NCBI GenBank assembly: GCA_038121105.1
Contig: JAYONB010000010.1
Location: 1-64,000 of the forward strand
Origin: CALJDF01 sp038121105
GTDB taxonomy: Bacteria; Pseudomonadota; Alphaproteobacteria; SHVP01
Length of the DNA: 64,000 bases
Reading direction: 5' to 3'
Shown here: in pieces, positions 43,731 through 52,666 of the stretch
How the letters are laid out: every line of letters begins with the position of its first letter
How positions within the stretch are numbered: position 1 is the first letter of the stretch
Program-made: the position numbers and the translations under genes
Notes under the pieces: model-generated
Database searches by the model: none
What the model was told of the DNA's origin: nothing
Seen by the model: only the letters and a program-made list of their open reading frames with translations

Positions 43731-44473
43731 CGGATCGCTAGAATGACGTCGTCGACCGCGAGCCAACGCACCTGGGACCTGAGCCGCTCGAAAAGCGTCT
43801 CCAAGAAGCCCCACGCCGCAGGGTCGTGTACCGCATGATGGGTCAATATCCCGGTCGGTTCCCCCTCCTTTCCCGCCGAACGCAACGCGGCCAAGCGATC
43901 GCACAATCCGCCGAGAATCGGCAGATCTCCGCCATAGCCGCGCGTACCGCGCCAATCGATTATGTCGATATGTACGTCAATGACAGTGACGCCGGTCACG
44001 GTTGGCTGCGTCGCTTTGCCCGAAAGGGCCGTGTACCCCGCCTGGGCCAGTGCGGCGGCGGCGGTCGCGCCCAGTCGATTCCATGGCGGCACAAATACCG
44101 GGCGGGATCGGTCGCCTAACCCCTTCTGGACCTGGCGCAGACCTTCGCCAAGCTCGCGGGCCATATCGGTCGCCGGGCGATGATCGCCGAATTCGGCCTT
44201 TTTTTCCTCGGGCGGCGCGTGATTGGCATGCGCGTAGCCATGCGGCACGACAAGGGAGTTGGCGGTGTGCTGGGCCAGCCACGCCCCAAAATCCGGGTCG
44301 AGCGCGGTCGGAATGGCCGCCAGGCAGACCGGGACGTCGTGGGTGGCGCAGATCTCGAGCAACGTTGCGAGGGCTGGGGCAGGGCCGGTGGCGTCGTCGT
44401 CGCGAAGCCACAGGGGCGGGGGCGACGGCCATCGTCCGATCTCGTCCTCCAGTGCTTGCCAGGGGTCGCTCAC
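43727..44473 (-). CDS. Polysaccharide-deacetylase-like protein
   Basis: 248 aa from GTG 44473 (GTGA overlap with the glycosyltransferase stop). The NodB-like barrel is recognisable from PPLWLRDDDATGPAPAL (motif 1 with the Asp pair), VVPHGYAHANHAP (motif 2, H-x(3)-H), VFVPPWNR (motif 3) and ILTHHAVHD (motif 5). All catalytic positions look intact. It would remove N-acetyl or another acyl group from a glycan. No signal peptide is seen, so it may act in the cytoplasm on a lipid-linked precursor. Confidence 0.85.
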   Translation of the reverse strand: MSDPWQALEDEIGRWPSPPPLWLRDDDATGPAPALATLLEICATHDVPVCLAAIPTALDPDFGAWLAQHTANSLVVPHGYAHANHAPPEEKKAEFGDHRPATDMARELGEGLRQVQKGLGDRSRPVFVPPWNRLGATAAAALAQAGYTALSGKATQPTVTGVTVIDVHIDIIDWRGTRGYGGDLPILGGLCDRLAALRSAGKEGEPTGILTHHAVHDPAAWGFLETLFERLRSQVRWLAVDDVILAIR

Positions 44474-45630
44474 GTCCAGGGCACCGCGTCGGCCCAATCG
44501 GCGACCAGGGTCGCACTGTTGGCGGCCCCATCGGTGTTGAGCATACCGTTTGCCGGCGCTTCGCGGTCCCACGCCGCATCGACGGCGGCGGCCAGGGCCT
44601 GCGGCGAGAGCGCGGCTTCGTCGAGCACTTCAATGGGGGTGTGGCGCGCGAGTTCTTGCGCGCGCATCGTCTGTTCGGTTTCGGCGCCCCCGGCATAGGG
44701 CACGATGACGGCCCGGGTGCCGGCCTCCAGCACCTCCATCACCGTGTTGTAGCCACCCTGGCTGATCGACAAGGCGGCATTGGTGACCAGCGCGGTAAAG
44801 TCCGGTCGGCTGCGCTCCACAACGATGCCGGGGCCGGACAAGGCGGCGAGGTCGTCGAACGTGGTCTGGTCCACGGTTACCCCGACCAGGACGCGCCAGG
44901 TGCGGTCGCTGAGTTTGCTGAGCGCCCGGGCGGCGATCGCGGTTTTCAATAGATCGGCCCCAACGGCGCCACCGCCCGCCGATACGATTACTTCATCGGT
45001 ACCTTGTCCGGAGTTGATCGCGCCACGACCGGAACGATCGACGACATACCCGGTGTAGTGGAGTTTGTTGCGGATCCGTTCCGCCAAAGGAAAGGTGCGA
45101 TCGAACGGAATCAGCGCGTCGTCGCCGTGGATCAAGACATGGTCGAAGTAGTTTTCGACCCGCTCCAACATTTCTTCGTTACGCTCCGGCTTGTTTTGCG
45201 CCACGAGAATGTCGCGCACCGAGGAAACGATTACCGGTCGCTGGCTGCGCCCGACGGCGTCCTGCAAGACCGGCTCGATTTCGAACCGCATTTGTCGGCG
45301 CCCAAAAGGAAACAACTCGAACATCAGAAGATGCGCAGCGGTGGCGCGATAGGCGTCGAAAAGCGCCCGGGCGCGGCGTTCCTTCCACTCACCGTCGATG
45401 GGCCGATCGTCTTCGTCAACAAGTTCCTTGAAGAAAAGGTCGGTCGCCCGGGTCGAGGGCAACTGGATAAAGTCGGCGTCGCCGATATCGAGCCCGGGGA
45501 TGTCGTGACCCCCCGATACGATGGTGACCGCGAGCCCCCGCTCGGCCATCGCCCGCGCCAGCGTTGCGGCGCGTTTCAAGTGACCGATTCCCAGCAAATG
45601 CTGGACGTAAAAGAGAACCCGCCGCCGCAC
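44470..45630 (-). CDS. MurG-like glycosyltransferase (COG4671 type), copy 2
   Basis: 386-aa GT-B-fold protein. It begins VLFYVQHLLGIGHLKRAATLARAM, the Gly/His loop of MurG relatives. The C-terminal donor site has EVIVSAGGGAVG, ISQGGYNTVMEVLEAGTRAVIVPYAGGAETEQTMRA (in two parts), where G-G-Y-N-T-x-x-E binds the nucleotide-sugar. It resembles the first gene of the operon (48599-49846), so the two may add similar sugars. GTG 45630 overlaps the phosphatase stop by one base. Confidence 0.87.
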   Translation of the reverse strand: MRRRVLFYVQHLLGIGHLKRAATLARAMAERGLAVTIVSGGHDIPGLDIGDADFIQLPSTRATDLFFKELVDEDDRPIDGEWKERRARALFDAYRATAAHLLMFELFPFGRRQMRFEIEPVLQDAVGRSQRPVIVSSVRDILVAQNKPERNEEMLERVENYFDHVLIHGDDALIPFDRTFPLAERIRNKLHYTGYVVDRSGRGAINSGQGTDEVIVSAGGGAVGADLLKTAIAARALSKLSDRTWRVLVGVTVDQTTFDDLAALSGPGIVVERSRPDFTALVTNAALSISQGGYNTVMEVLEAGTRAVIVPYAGGAETEQTMRAQELARHTPIEVLDEAALSPQALAAAVDAAWDREAPANGMLNTDGAANSATLVADWADAVPWT

Positions 45631-46217
45631 TAGTCGTCACCTTCTAGAGAAACGTTCATTTCGCGCACCCTAATTGTTCCAGGCGCGATGTCGAAGAGAT
45701 GTGCCGTCGCGGGTCGGATCTTGACCGGTGGCTTGCCGAGCATGTTCCAGGCGAAGGCGGTCGCCATGACCACGCGAATAACGCCGAGATGGGTGACCCC
45801 GACGGTGTCCTGGCCGCGCGCGGCGACTTCCTCGATCCAGGGTCTGACCCGGTCGAGGACGTCGCGCGGCGATTCGCCGTCCTCGGGCCGAAAGTCGAAT
45901 CCGAGCTCTTCGTTTTGCGTCATCGCCTCACCCAGCGTGTCGCGCAATTCGCCGATCGTGCGGCCCTCCCATTTTCCCCAGGCCATTTCCACCAGGCGGG
46001 GCTCGGTCGCGGCGTCACCGAACAGGAGTTGCGCGGTCTCTTGGGCGCGTCCCAACGGACTGGCGACGACGGGGAGACCGGTCAGAATCTCTGGTGCGCG
46101 CCAGGTGGCGACCTTCGCGCGTCCCTCGGCGCTCAGCGGGACATCGGTGCGGCCTTGGGCGCGTTTTTCCGCATTCCACGCCGTCGGGCCGTGCCGAATG
46201 AGAGCGAGCAGGGTCAT
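45630..46217 (-). CDS. Histidine phosphatase family protein
   Basis: 195-aa phosphoglycerate-mutase-like phosphatase. The phosphohistidine motif is ALIRHGPTAWN, then GRAQETAQLL, EMAWGKWEGRTIGEL and VGVTHLGVIRVVMA with the second His. ATG 46217 overlaps the next upstream stop as ATGA. The frame is open to 47495, but that region is the glycosyltransferase read out of frame. Substrate could be a sugar phosphate or a sugar-1-phosphate intermediate of the same pathway. Confidence 0.9.
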   Translation of the reverse strand: MTLLALIRHGPTAWNAEKRAQGRTDVPLSAEGRAKVATWRAPEILTGLPVVASPLGRAQETAQLLFGDAATEPRLVEMAWGKWEGRTIGELRDTLGEAMTQNEELGFDFRPEDGESPRDVLDRVRPWIEEVAARGQDTVGVTHLGVIRVVMATAFAWNMLGKPPVKIRPATAHLFDIAPGTIRVREMNVSLEGDD

Positions 46218-47344
46218 GCCGCAGGCTGGATCAAAGGGGCGAGGAGCGCGCTGAGCCGCGGCGCCGCGCCGGCCAGCGAGCGATCCTGCGCGACAAAAGC
46301 CGCGGCATGCCGGCCCATCGTCGCGCGCAGCGCGGCGTCGTCGAGCAGTTTCGCGACCATGAGGGCAAGCGCTTTGGCGGCGCGTGGCGGGGCCAGCAAC
46401 CCGGTGGTGCCGTCTTGGACGACATCCGGCACGCCCCGGTCGTTGCCTGCCACGACCGGGCAACCGGCGGCCTGGGCTTCCAGGAACGCCATGCCGAAGG
46501 CCTCCTCGACCGCCGGCCACACATAGAGATCGGCCGCGGCATAAAAGTCGGGGAGGGCGTCGGGCGCGACGGCGCCAACGAAACGAAGGCGATCGTGCCA
46601 CGGGCGCAGCGTTTGCTTGATTTCGGCCGCTGCCGGTCCGTCGCCCACGATTAGGAACTGAAAGTCCGACCGGTCGAGCGCCGCCATGATCTCGGCGATA
46701 ACGGCATAGGACTCTCGTTTGGCGTCGTCCCGCATCATGGCGACCGTCAGGAGCCACGGCGCGTCCGGGTCCAGGCCGTACAGCGTGGCCAGGCGGGTGC
46801 GCTGCGCATCCCGGTCCGCCGCCGCCGCGGCATAGGGCGTGTGGTCGAGGAACGGGGGGAAAAAGACGTTGCGTTGGGGCGACTGGATGAGAGGCGCGAT
46901 GCAGTTCATATCGAGCTTGGTGGGGCTGAGGATAAGATCGGCGGTTTGAATGGCGTCGCCGGTCGCCTCGTGCCCAAGCGCCCAGGGACCGCCCGCGCGT
47001 TTGGGGGCGTAGGATGCCTCGGCGATGACATAGGGGATTTTCAAGGCACGGCAGACCGCCGGGCCGATCCAATCCGGCGCTTTGTAATAGACGTGGTAGG
47101 TCAGCCAGATGTCGGGTGGCGCCTCTCGCCATGTCGCGACAAGCCGGGCCGCTTCGGCGTCGGCTTCTCGCTTTCGTTCGGCCAGCCCGTCCGGGGTGCG
47201 GCACCATGTGCGCAGCGCCGAGACGACCTCTGGTGCATAACCCGCCGCGCGCAGGGCGGCCATGAATAGGCGCGCAATACTTCGATCGCCTGACGGCACC
47301 GCATGGTCGGGCGGTTTCATGGGCGCATAAAACGCAGCACGCAC
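46214..47344 (-). CDS. Glycosyltransferase (GT4-like, GT-B fold)
   Basis: 376 aa from GTG 47344, 2 nt after the upstream stop. The C-terminal domain is a clear Glycos_transf_1: LLTVAMMRDDAKRESYAVI, FLIVGDGPAAAEIKQTL, YVWPAVEEAFGMAFLEAQAAGCPVVAGN (the E-x(7)-E donor motif). The N-terminal half is less typical (APMKPPDHAVPSGDRSIARLFM). Sugar and acceptor are unknown. A longer frame to 47590 is not supported. Confidence 0.88.
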   Translation of the reverse strand: MRAAFYAPMKPPDHAVPSGDRSIARLFMAALRAAGYAPEVVSALRTWCRTPDGLAERKREADAEAARLVATWREAPPDIWLTYHVYYKAPDWIGPAVCRALKIPYVIAEASYAPKRAGGPWALGHEATGDAIQTADLILSPTKLDMNCIAPLIQSPQRNVFFPPFLDHTPYAAAAADRDAQRTRLATLYGLDPDAPWLLTVAMMRDDAKRESYAVIAEIMAALDRSDFQFLIVGDGPAAAEIKQTLRPWHDRLRFVGAVAPDALPDFYAAADLYVWPAVEEAFGMAFLEAQAAGCPVVAGNDRGVPDVVQDGTTGLLAPPRAAKALALMVAKLLDDAALRATMGRHAAAFVAQDRSLAGAAPRLSALLAPLIQPAA

Positions 47345-47346
47345 GT

Positions 47347-48594
47347 CTAGACCGCCGGTCGCCGACGAATGCCGAACCGCTCTGCGAGGACCGCAAGGCC
47401 AGCATCCATACCGAATTGCTGGCGCACCCGCCGCTCGCCCGCTGCGCCGAATTGGGCGCGCAGCGCCGGATCGCCGCAGAGTTCGACGATCGCATCGGCG
47501 AGGGCTTGGGGATGATCGGGCGGAACCAGCCGCCCGGTTTCGCGATCGACGATGAGTTCCGTGATCGCGGCGGTGTCCGTGGCGATGCAAGCGAGCCCTT
47601 GGCTTTGCGCTTCCATCAAAACGTTAGGCAAGCCGTCGCGGTCGCCGCTGTCGGCAACCCGACTGGCGAGCACGAACAGGTCCGCTTCGCGATACAGTTC
47701 GAGGACCGATTCCTGTGCCAAGGCGCCGCGAAAGTCGACGTGATCGCCAATATGCAGGTCCTTCGCGAAGCTATGCAGTTTGGTCGCCAAGGCGCCGCCC
47801 CCGACATGAATGAAGCGCCAATGGACCGTGCTCGGAATACGCGCGAGCGCGCGCAACAAGACGTCGTAGCCCTTCTTTTCGACGGCGCGCCCGACCGACA
47901 GAATAACGACGGGGTTGAAGGTATCGCGACCGTCTTTGTCCGCGCGGGCGCCGGGCCGAGGGGAAAAACGGTCGAGGTTCAATCCGTGGTAGGACAGCGC
48001 CACTTTGTCGGGCTCGGTGAGACCGGCAAGGTGCTCGCGGTGACCGGCGGTGCAGGTGACCGTCCAGTCCGCGTCGGCCAACTTTTCTTCTTTTTCCCAA
48101 GTCGGGATCGTCCAAATGTCTTTGGCGTGGGCCGACATCGAGAACGGGCGACCGCGCATGATGGCGGCGTAGCGCGCCACCGATCCGGGGGTGTGCATGA
48201 AATGGGCATGAAACCGGGTGATGGTTTCGGGCGCTTCGGCCGCCAACACGACGGCTTGGCCGAAACGCCGGATGCGGTTGGGGGTGATGTCGCGGGCGAG
48301 ATCTTTGAGCCAAAGGCGCCGCGCCGCGCGGTAGCCCGGTAGGCGGCGCGCAATGCGCCACCCCCGTAGCACGCGCTTCGGTTCTTGGTGGAGATATTCC
48401 GGCAGGTACAGCACCGGTGCGCGAATTTCGCGATGCACCGGGTGCGTCGCCGGATCGGTCGGATGGCGAAGCGAGACGATTCGGATATCGAGACCCAGTT
48501 CCTCGAGGGCACGAATCTCTTGGGCGATGAACGTTTCGGAGAGCCGGGGGTAGCCTTTGAGGACGAATGCGACCGGGCCAGTCACCACGGGCAA
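47347..48594 (-). CDS. Glycosyltransferase family 4 (WcaL/colanic-acid type)
   Basis: 415-aa GT-B enzyme. It opens VAFVLKGYPRLSETFIAQEIRAL, the hallmark of the WcaL/AmsK subgroup acting in exopolysaccharide assembly. FHAHFMHTPGSVARYAAIM and VILSVGRAVEKKGYDVLLRAL are typical, and the donor motif is GLPNVLMEAQSQGLACIATD. The only upstream in-frame starts are TTG 48594 and GTG 48588/48585; no clear Shine-Dalgarno sequence, so translation may be coupled to the preceding gene. Confidence 0.9.
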   Translation of the reverse strand: MPVVTGPVAFVLKGYPRLSETFIAQEIRALEELGLDIRIVSLRHPTDPATHPVHREIRAPVLYLPEYLHQEPKRVLRGWRIARRLPGYRAARRLWLKDLARDITPNRIRRFGQAVVLAAEAPETITRFHAHFMHTPGSVARYAAIMRGRPFSMSAHAKDIWTIPTWEKEEKLADADWTVTCTAGHREHLAGLTEPDKVALSYHGLNLDRFSPRPGARADKDGRDTFNPVVILSVGRAVEKKGYDVLLRALARIPSTVHWRFIHVGGGALATKLHSFAKDLHIGDHVDFRGALAQESVLELYREADLFVLASRVADSGDRDGLPNVLMEAQSQGLACIATDTAAITELIVDRETGRLVPPDHPQALADAIVELCGDPALRAQFGAAGERRVRQQFGMDAGLAVLAERFGIRRRPAV

Positions 48595-48598
48595 AAGA

Positions 48599-49846
48599 TC
48601 ATGCCTGGCGGGTAATCTGGTCGTCGTTGGCTGCTTGGGCGACGTCGGTGATCCACGGTTGGATCAGGCGGTTGACGTTTTCCAGACCTTCCAGAAGCCC
48701 CGGTACCACGACTTCGGACGGGCACTTTTGCTGCGGAAGTTCGCGTATCGCGTTGGCCATCACGCTGGCATCCAACGATCCTGTTGCTTCCAGCATACGG
48801 ATTAGACCGAGTTCCTGCGCGCGTGAGGCGCGGATGTACTGCTCCAAGCGAGGTTCGGTTCGGGGCACCACGATCGCACGCTTGTCCAGCGAAAGGATTT
48901 CGCAAAAGGTGTTGTAGCCGCCCATCGCGATGATCCCGGCCGCGTTGGCCTCGAGCGATTCCATTTGCGGGTCGAAGGTGATGGCTTCGACGCGCTTGAG
49001 TTTGGCCGCCCGGCGCTTGAACTCGTCTTGGCGTTCGGGTTGCATGAAGGGCCCGAGAACAAGCAGCGCCGGATAGGGGAGCAAGGGCTCGCTCTCGTAG
49101 GCGCTGATCACCCATTCGATCAGCTCCTCACCGTCGCCACCGCCGCCAGGGGTGACCAAGAGGTAAGGCTCCCTGGTGACTTCAGGGGCCGCGCGCGGCA
49201 AAGCCGATTGCGGCACGTTGCGCCGCAGGTAGCCGGTATAGGTCATTTTATCGGCGACGCTGCGTGGCATCGGCAGATCGGCCAGTGGCTCGCAGATTTG
49301 CGGCAAGCCGTAAATCCAAATCTCGTCATAGAGCCGTCGCAACGCCGGCATGGCGTTTTTGCGTTGCCACTCCGGCGCGAGCAAGGTTGGCGAATCCATC
49401 ACGTCGCGCAGGCCCAGCACCAGACGGGTGCCGCGCTCCTTGAGCATTTCCAGCGTGTCGGTCACTTCGCCCCGCAGCCCGAGCGGCTCTTTATCGACGA
49501 TGAAAACGTCGGGGTCGAAGATGTCGGCGGTGTGTCGAATGATCGACGAGCGCATCGACAGGGTCTTTTCGAGGTCGATATCCAGGTTAAGGGTCGTGTA
49601 TTCGCCGTTCCGCAGCTTGATGACGCCGGGAACGCGAATGAAGTCCACCCGAGCTCGAAAGTCGAAACTGCCGATGATCGGCGAGCCCGACAGGATGAGA
49701 ACCGACAGGTTCTCGTATCGGCGCACCAACGAGTGCGCGATCGCGCGGCAGCGCCGCAAATGGCCGAGACCCATCGTGTCGTGGCTGTAGATCAAGACCC
49801 GGGCGTTCGCCTCGCGCTTGCGCGTTGGCTTCATTTCCTTCGCCAT
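48599..49846 (-). CDS. MurG-like glycosyltransferase (COG4671 type), copy 1
   Basis: 415 aa from ATG 49846. It starts ARVLIYSHDTMGLGHLRRCRAIAHSL, followed by VFIVDKEPLGLRGEV, and a donor site LLVTPGGGGDGEEL, IIAMGGYNTFCEILSLDKRAIVVPR. It is related to copy 2 by the GHLRR-type loop and GGYNT. It is the first gene of the leftward operon, 124 bp from the divergent degenerate ABC gene. The longest frame (to 50038) would overlap that gene and is rejected. Confidence 0.88.
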   Translation of the reverse strand: MAKEMKPTRKREANARVLIYSHDTMGLGHLRRCRAIAHSLVRRYENLSVLILSGSPIIGSFDFRARVDFIRVPGVIKLRNGEYTTLNLDIDLEKTLSMRSSIIRHTADIFDPDVFIVDKEPLGLRGEVTDTLEMLKERGTRLVLGLRDVMDSPTLLAPEWQRKNAMPALRRLYDEIWIYGLPQICEPLADLPMPRSVADKMTYTGYLRRNVPQSALPRAAPEVTREPYLLVTPGGGGDGEELIEWVISAYESEPLLPYPALLVLGPFMQPERQDEFKRRAAKLKRVEAITFDPQMESLEANAAGIIAMGGYNTFCEILSLDKRAIVVPRTEPRLEQYIRASRAQELGLIRMLEATGSLDASVMANAIRELPQQKCPSEVVVPGLLEGLENVNRLIQPWITDVAQAANDDQITRQA

Positions 49847-49970
49847 GGCCGGGACTATGGCATAGCCGCTTAGGCTGGCCCAAACGCAAATTTTGTCTAT
49901 GCTGCGGTACCTTAGACAGCGTTGGGACGGTGTTCGCAGTGGGGGCGACGCCGGTGGGCGGGGCGCCTTT

Positions 49971-52655
49971 ATGGAACATAGTATTTTCAAGTACATCCTG
50001 CGCTTCAGTGCGCGGCAGCAGATCAACTTGACGATCATGGCTGCGGCGTCATTTCCCTTCGTTTACGCCTTCTACGAGCTGCCCAAGCTCATCATCAACA
50101 GCGCGATCCAGGCCAATCCTGAGGATTTTCCGCGGGAATTCGAGATTTTCGGGGTCGACCTCAGTGCGATCGGCGTGCCGGAGGTCGGGCAGCTGCCGTG
50201 GCTTTTCGCGTTGTGCGGCCTGTTCCTGGCCTTGGTCATCATCAACCAGGGCTTCAAATATACGATCAACGTCTACAAGGGGCTAACCGGCGAGCGGATG
50301 CTGCGGCGGCTCCGGTTCGACCTCTACAGCCGCGTGCTGCGTTTTCCCAAAAGCACGTTCCGCAACATGTCCCAGGGCGAGATCATCCCGATGATCACCG
50401 CCGAGGTGGAGCCGCTGGGCGGGTTTATCGGTGACGCCTATTCGCAGCCGGCATTTCAGGGCGGGCAGCTGCTCGTCATTCTGGGTTTTCTGTTTGCGCA
50501 GGATTGGCGCATGGCGGCCGCGGCCGTCGCGCTCTATCCGATTCAGCTTTACATCATCCCCAAACTGCAACGTCGGGTGAACTTGCTGGGCAAGGAGCGG
50601 GTACGCTTGGTGCGGCAGCTATCGGATCGCATCGGCGAAACGGTCAACGGGGTCGAGGAAGTCCACGTCCATGATGCCTCGCGTCGCGAACGCGCCGAGT
50701 TCGCCCGGCGCTTGGGCACGATCTTCGGCGTACGCTACAAAATTTACCGCCAGAAATTCGTCATCAAGTTTCTCAACAACTTCATCCAGCAACTCGGTCC
50801 GTTCTTCTTCTATTCGATCGGCGGCTATCTCGCGATACAGGGCCAGCTCGAAGTCGGGACGCTTGTGGCGGCGATTACCGCGCATAAGGATTTGGCGGCG
50901 CCGTGGAAAGAGCTCCTCAATTACTACCAGCAACAAGCCGACGCGCGGATCAAGTACGAGGTCGTGGTCTCGCAATTCGAACCGGCGGGCATTCTGGATT
51001 CGGAGGCGCAGGACTTCGAACCGGAGACGTCTAAGCCGCTAGAAGGCGCTGCGGCGATGGTCAACGTAACGCTGTACGACGAACAAGAAACGGCAGTAGT
51101 CGATAGCGCCAACATAGAGTTTCCACTCGATCAGCGGATCGGGCTTGTCGGTTCGCCCGGTAGCGGTCGCGAAGATGTTGCGATGTTGCTCGCGCGCTTG
51201 GTGCGCCCGTCGGCGGGGTCGATCACGGTTGGCGGGGTCGATCTGGCGACGGCGCCCGAATCTATTATTGGTCGCCGAATGTCGTATGTCGGGCCTGGCG
51301 GTTTCGTTTTTGCCGCCACGATCGGCGACAATCTTTACTACGGCTTGCGGCATAAACAGATCGCACCGAACGACGACGAAGAAGCTGCCGCCGAACACAA
51401 AGCCACCGTGAGCGAGGCCGAGGCCGCCGGCAACTCGACCGATGACGTTGGGGGTGAGTGGACAGACTATGCTGCCGCCGGCACCGACGGGCCCGAAGCT
51501 TTGGCGGCCCGCGCGCTGGCGGTCCTCGATATGGTCGAACTGACGGCGGACGTTTATCAGTTCGGGCTGCGGGGAACGATCGACCCCGAGGCGGAGCCAG
51601 ACATTGCGGCGGCGGTATTGCGGGCGCGGATGCGCTTGCGCGAACGCCTGGATGCGGACGAATCGGCCGGCCATTTGGTCGAACGCTTCGATCCGGCGCA
51701 TTACAACACCAACGCAACGGTCGGCGAGAACCTGTTGTTCGGCAACCCGGTCGGCGATGCCTTCAACATGGACAAGCTAGGCGAGAATGCCTATGTGCTT
51801 GAGGTGCTGGACAAAGCCGGCTTGACCGAAACGATGTTGCAAACCGGCCATCAGGTGGCGGCGACGATGGTCGAGTTGTTTGCCGACTTGCCGCCGGACC
51901 ACGAGTTCTTCCAGCAGTTCAGCTTTATTTCCTCCGAAGATTTGCCGCAGTACCAAGCGATTTTGGGCCGCGTCGGCAAAGACAACCTAGATCAACTCAA
52001 GCCCGACGAGCGGGGCCGGCTGATGTCATTGCCGTTCCTGATTATCCCGGCGCGGCATCGCTTGGGAATCGTGACCGAAGAATTCCAAGCGCAGATTCTC
52101 GAGGCGCGGCGGGTCTTCGCCGACAACCTGCCGGACGAGTTGAGCGGGGCGATCCAGATTTACGATCCCGACAATTACATCGGGGCGAGCAACCTTCAGG
52201 ACAACATTTTGTTCGGCAAGGTCTCGTACGGCGAAGCCGAGGCGGCGGCACGGGTCGGCCAATTGCTGTCCGAGGTCATCGACGAAACCGATCTCCACGA
52301 AACGGTGGTGCGAGTCGGTCTCAACTTCCACGTCGGCATCGCCGGTACGCGTCTGACGCCGGCCCAGCGGCAAAAACTCATTCTCGCGCGATCCGTCATC
52401 AAGCACCCCGATTTGCTGATTGTTTCCGATGGACTTTCGGCGCTGGATCCCTCGACATTGGGCCGTTTGGCGGAGCGTTTGGTCGCGGAGTTCGAAGGCC
52501 GCAGCCTCATTTGGTTGTTGCAACAACCCGATCTCGCCGCCCTGTTCGATCGTGTGGTAGTGATGAGAAGCGGTAAGATGGTGAAGTCCGGTACCTATGA
52601 AGAACTAAACGCCGGCGACGGATTGGCGAAGCTAATCGAAGACAAAGTTTCTTAG
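49971..52655 (+). CDS. Degenerate ABC-exporter-like protein with repeated NBD insert
   Basis: 894 aa from ATG 49971 (ATG 49899 is possible). Residues 10-330 are an ABC-exporter membrane domain (RQQINLTIMAAASFPFVYAF, LLGKERVRLVRQLSDRIGET). The NBD lacks the ATPase residues. Walker A is GSPGSGRE, with Lys replaced by Arg400. The signature is LTPAQRQK (795-802). Walker B is LLIVSDGLSALD (Asp to Ser819, Glu to Asp820). The switch His is Gln851. Between Walker A and the signature there are about 375 residues instead of about 100. A T-[IV]-G-[DE]-N-L-x-x-G-type motif occurs three times there (ends at 458, 591, 749). A regulatory or structural role is more likely than ATP-driven export. Confidence 0.85.
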   Translation: MEHSIFKYILRFSARQQINLTIMAAASFPFVYAFYELPKLIINSAIQANPEDFPREFEIFGVDLSAIGVPEVGQLPWLFALCGLFLALVIINQGFKYTINVYKGLTGERMLRRLRFDLYSRVLRFPKSTFRNMSQGEIIPMITAEVEPLGGFIGDAYSQPAFQGGQLLVILGFLFAQDWRMAAAAVALYPIQLYIIPKLQRRVNLLGKERVRLVRQLSDRIGETVNGVEEVHVHDASRRERAEFARRLGTIFGVRYKIYRQKFVIKFLNNFIQQLGPFFFYSIGGYLAIQGQLEVGTLVAAITAHKDLAAPWKELLNYYQQQADARIKYEVVVSQFEPAGILDSEAQDFEPETSKPLEGAAAMVNVTLYDEQETAVVDSANIEFPLDQRIGLVGSPGSGREDVAMLLARLVRPSAGSITVGGVDLATAPESIIGRRMSYVGPGGFVFAATIGDNLYYGLRHKQIAPNDDEEAAAEHKATVSEAEAAGNSTDDVGGEWTDYAAAGTDGPEALAARALAVLDMVELTADVYQFGLRGTIDPEAEPDIAAAVLRARMRLRERLDADESAGHLVERFDPAHYNTNATVGENLLFGNPVGDAFNMDKLGENAYVLEVLDKAGLTETMLQTGHQVAATMVELFADLPPDHEFFQQFSFISSEDLPQYQAILGRVGKDNLDQLKPDERGRLMSLPFLIIPARHRLGIVTEEFQAQILEARRVFADNLPDELSGAIQIYDPDNYIGASNLQDNILFGKVSYGEAEAAARVGQLLSEVIDETDLHETVVRVGLNFHVGIAGTRLTPAQRQKLILARSVIKHPDLLIVSDGLSALDPSTLGRLAERLVAEFEGRSLIWLLQQPDLAALFDRVVVMRSGKMVKSGTYEELNAGDGLAKLIEDKVS

Positions 52656-52666
52656 GGGAGAAACGC

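Noticed and set aside
45630..47495. A 621-aa open frame ending in a histidine phosphatase.
   Set aside because: The N-terminal 425 residues are the overlapping glycosyltransferase in another frame. The phosphatase starts at ATG 46217 with an ATGA overlap.
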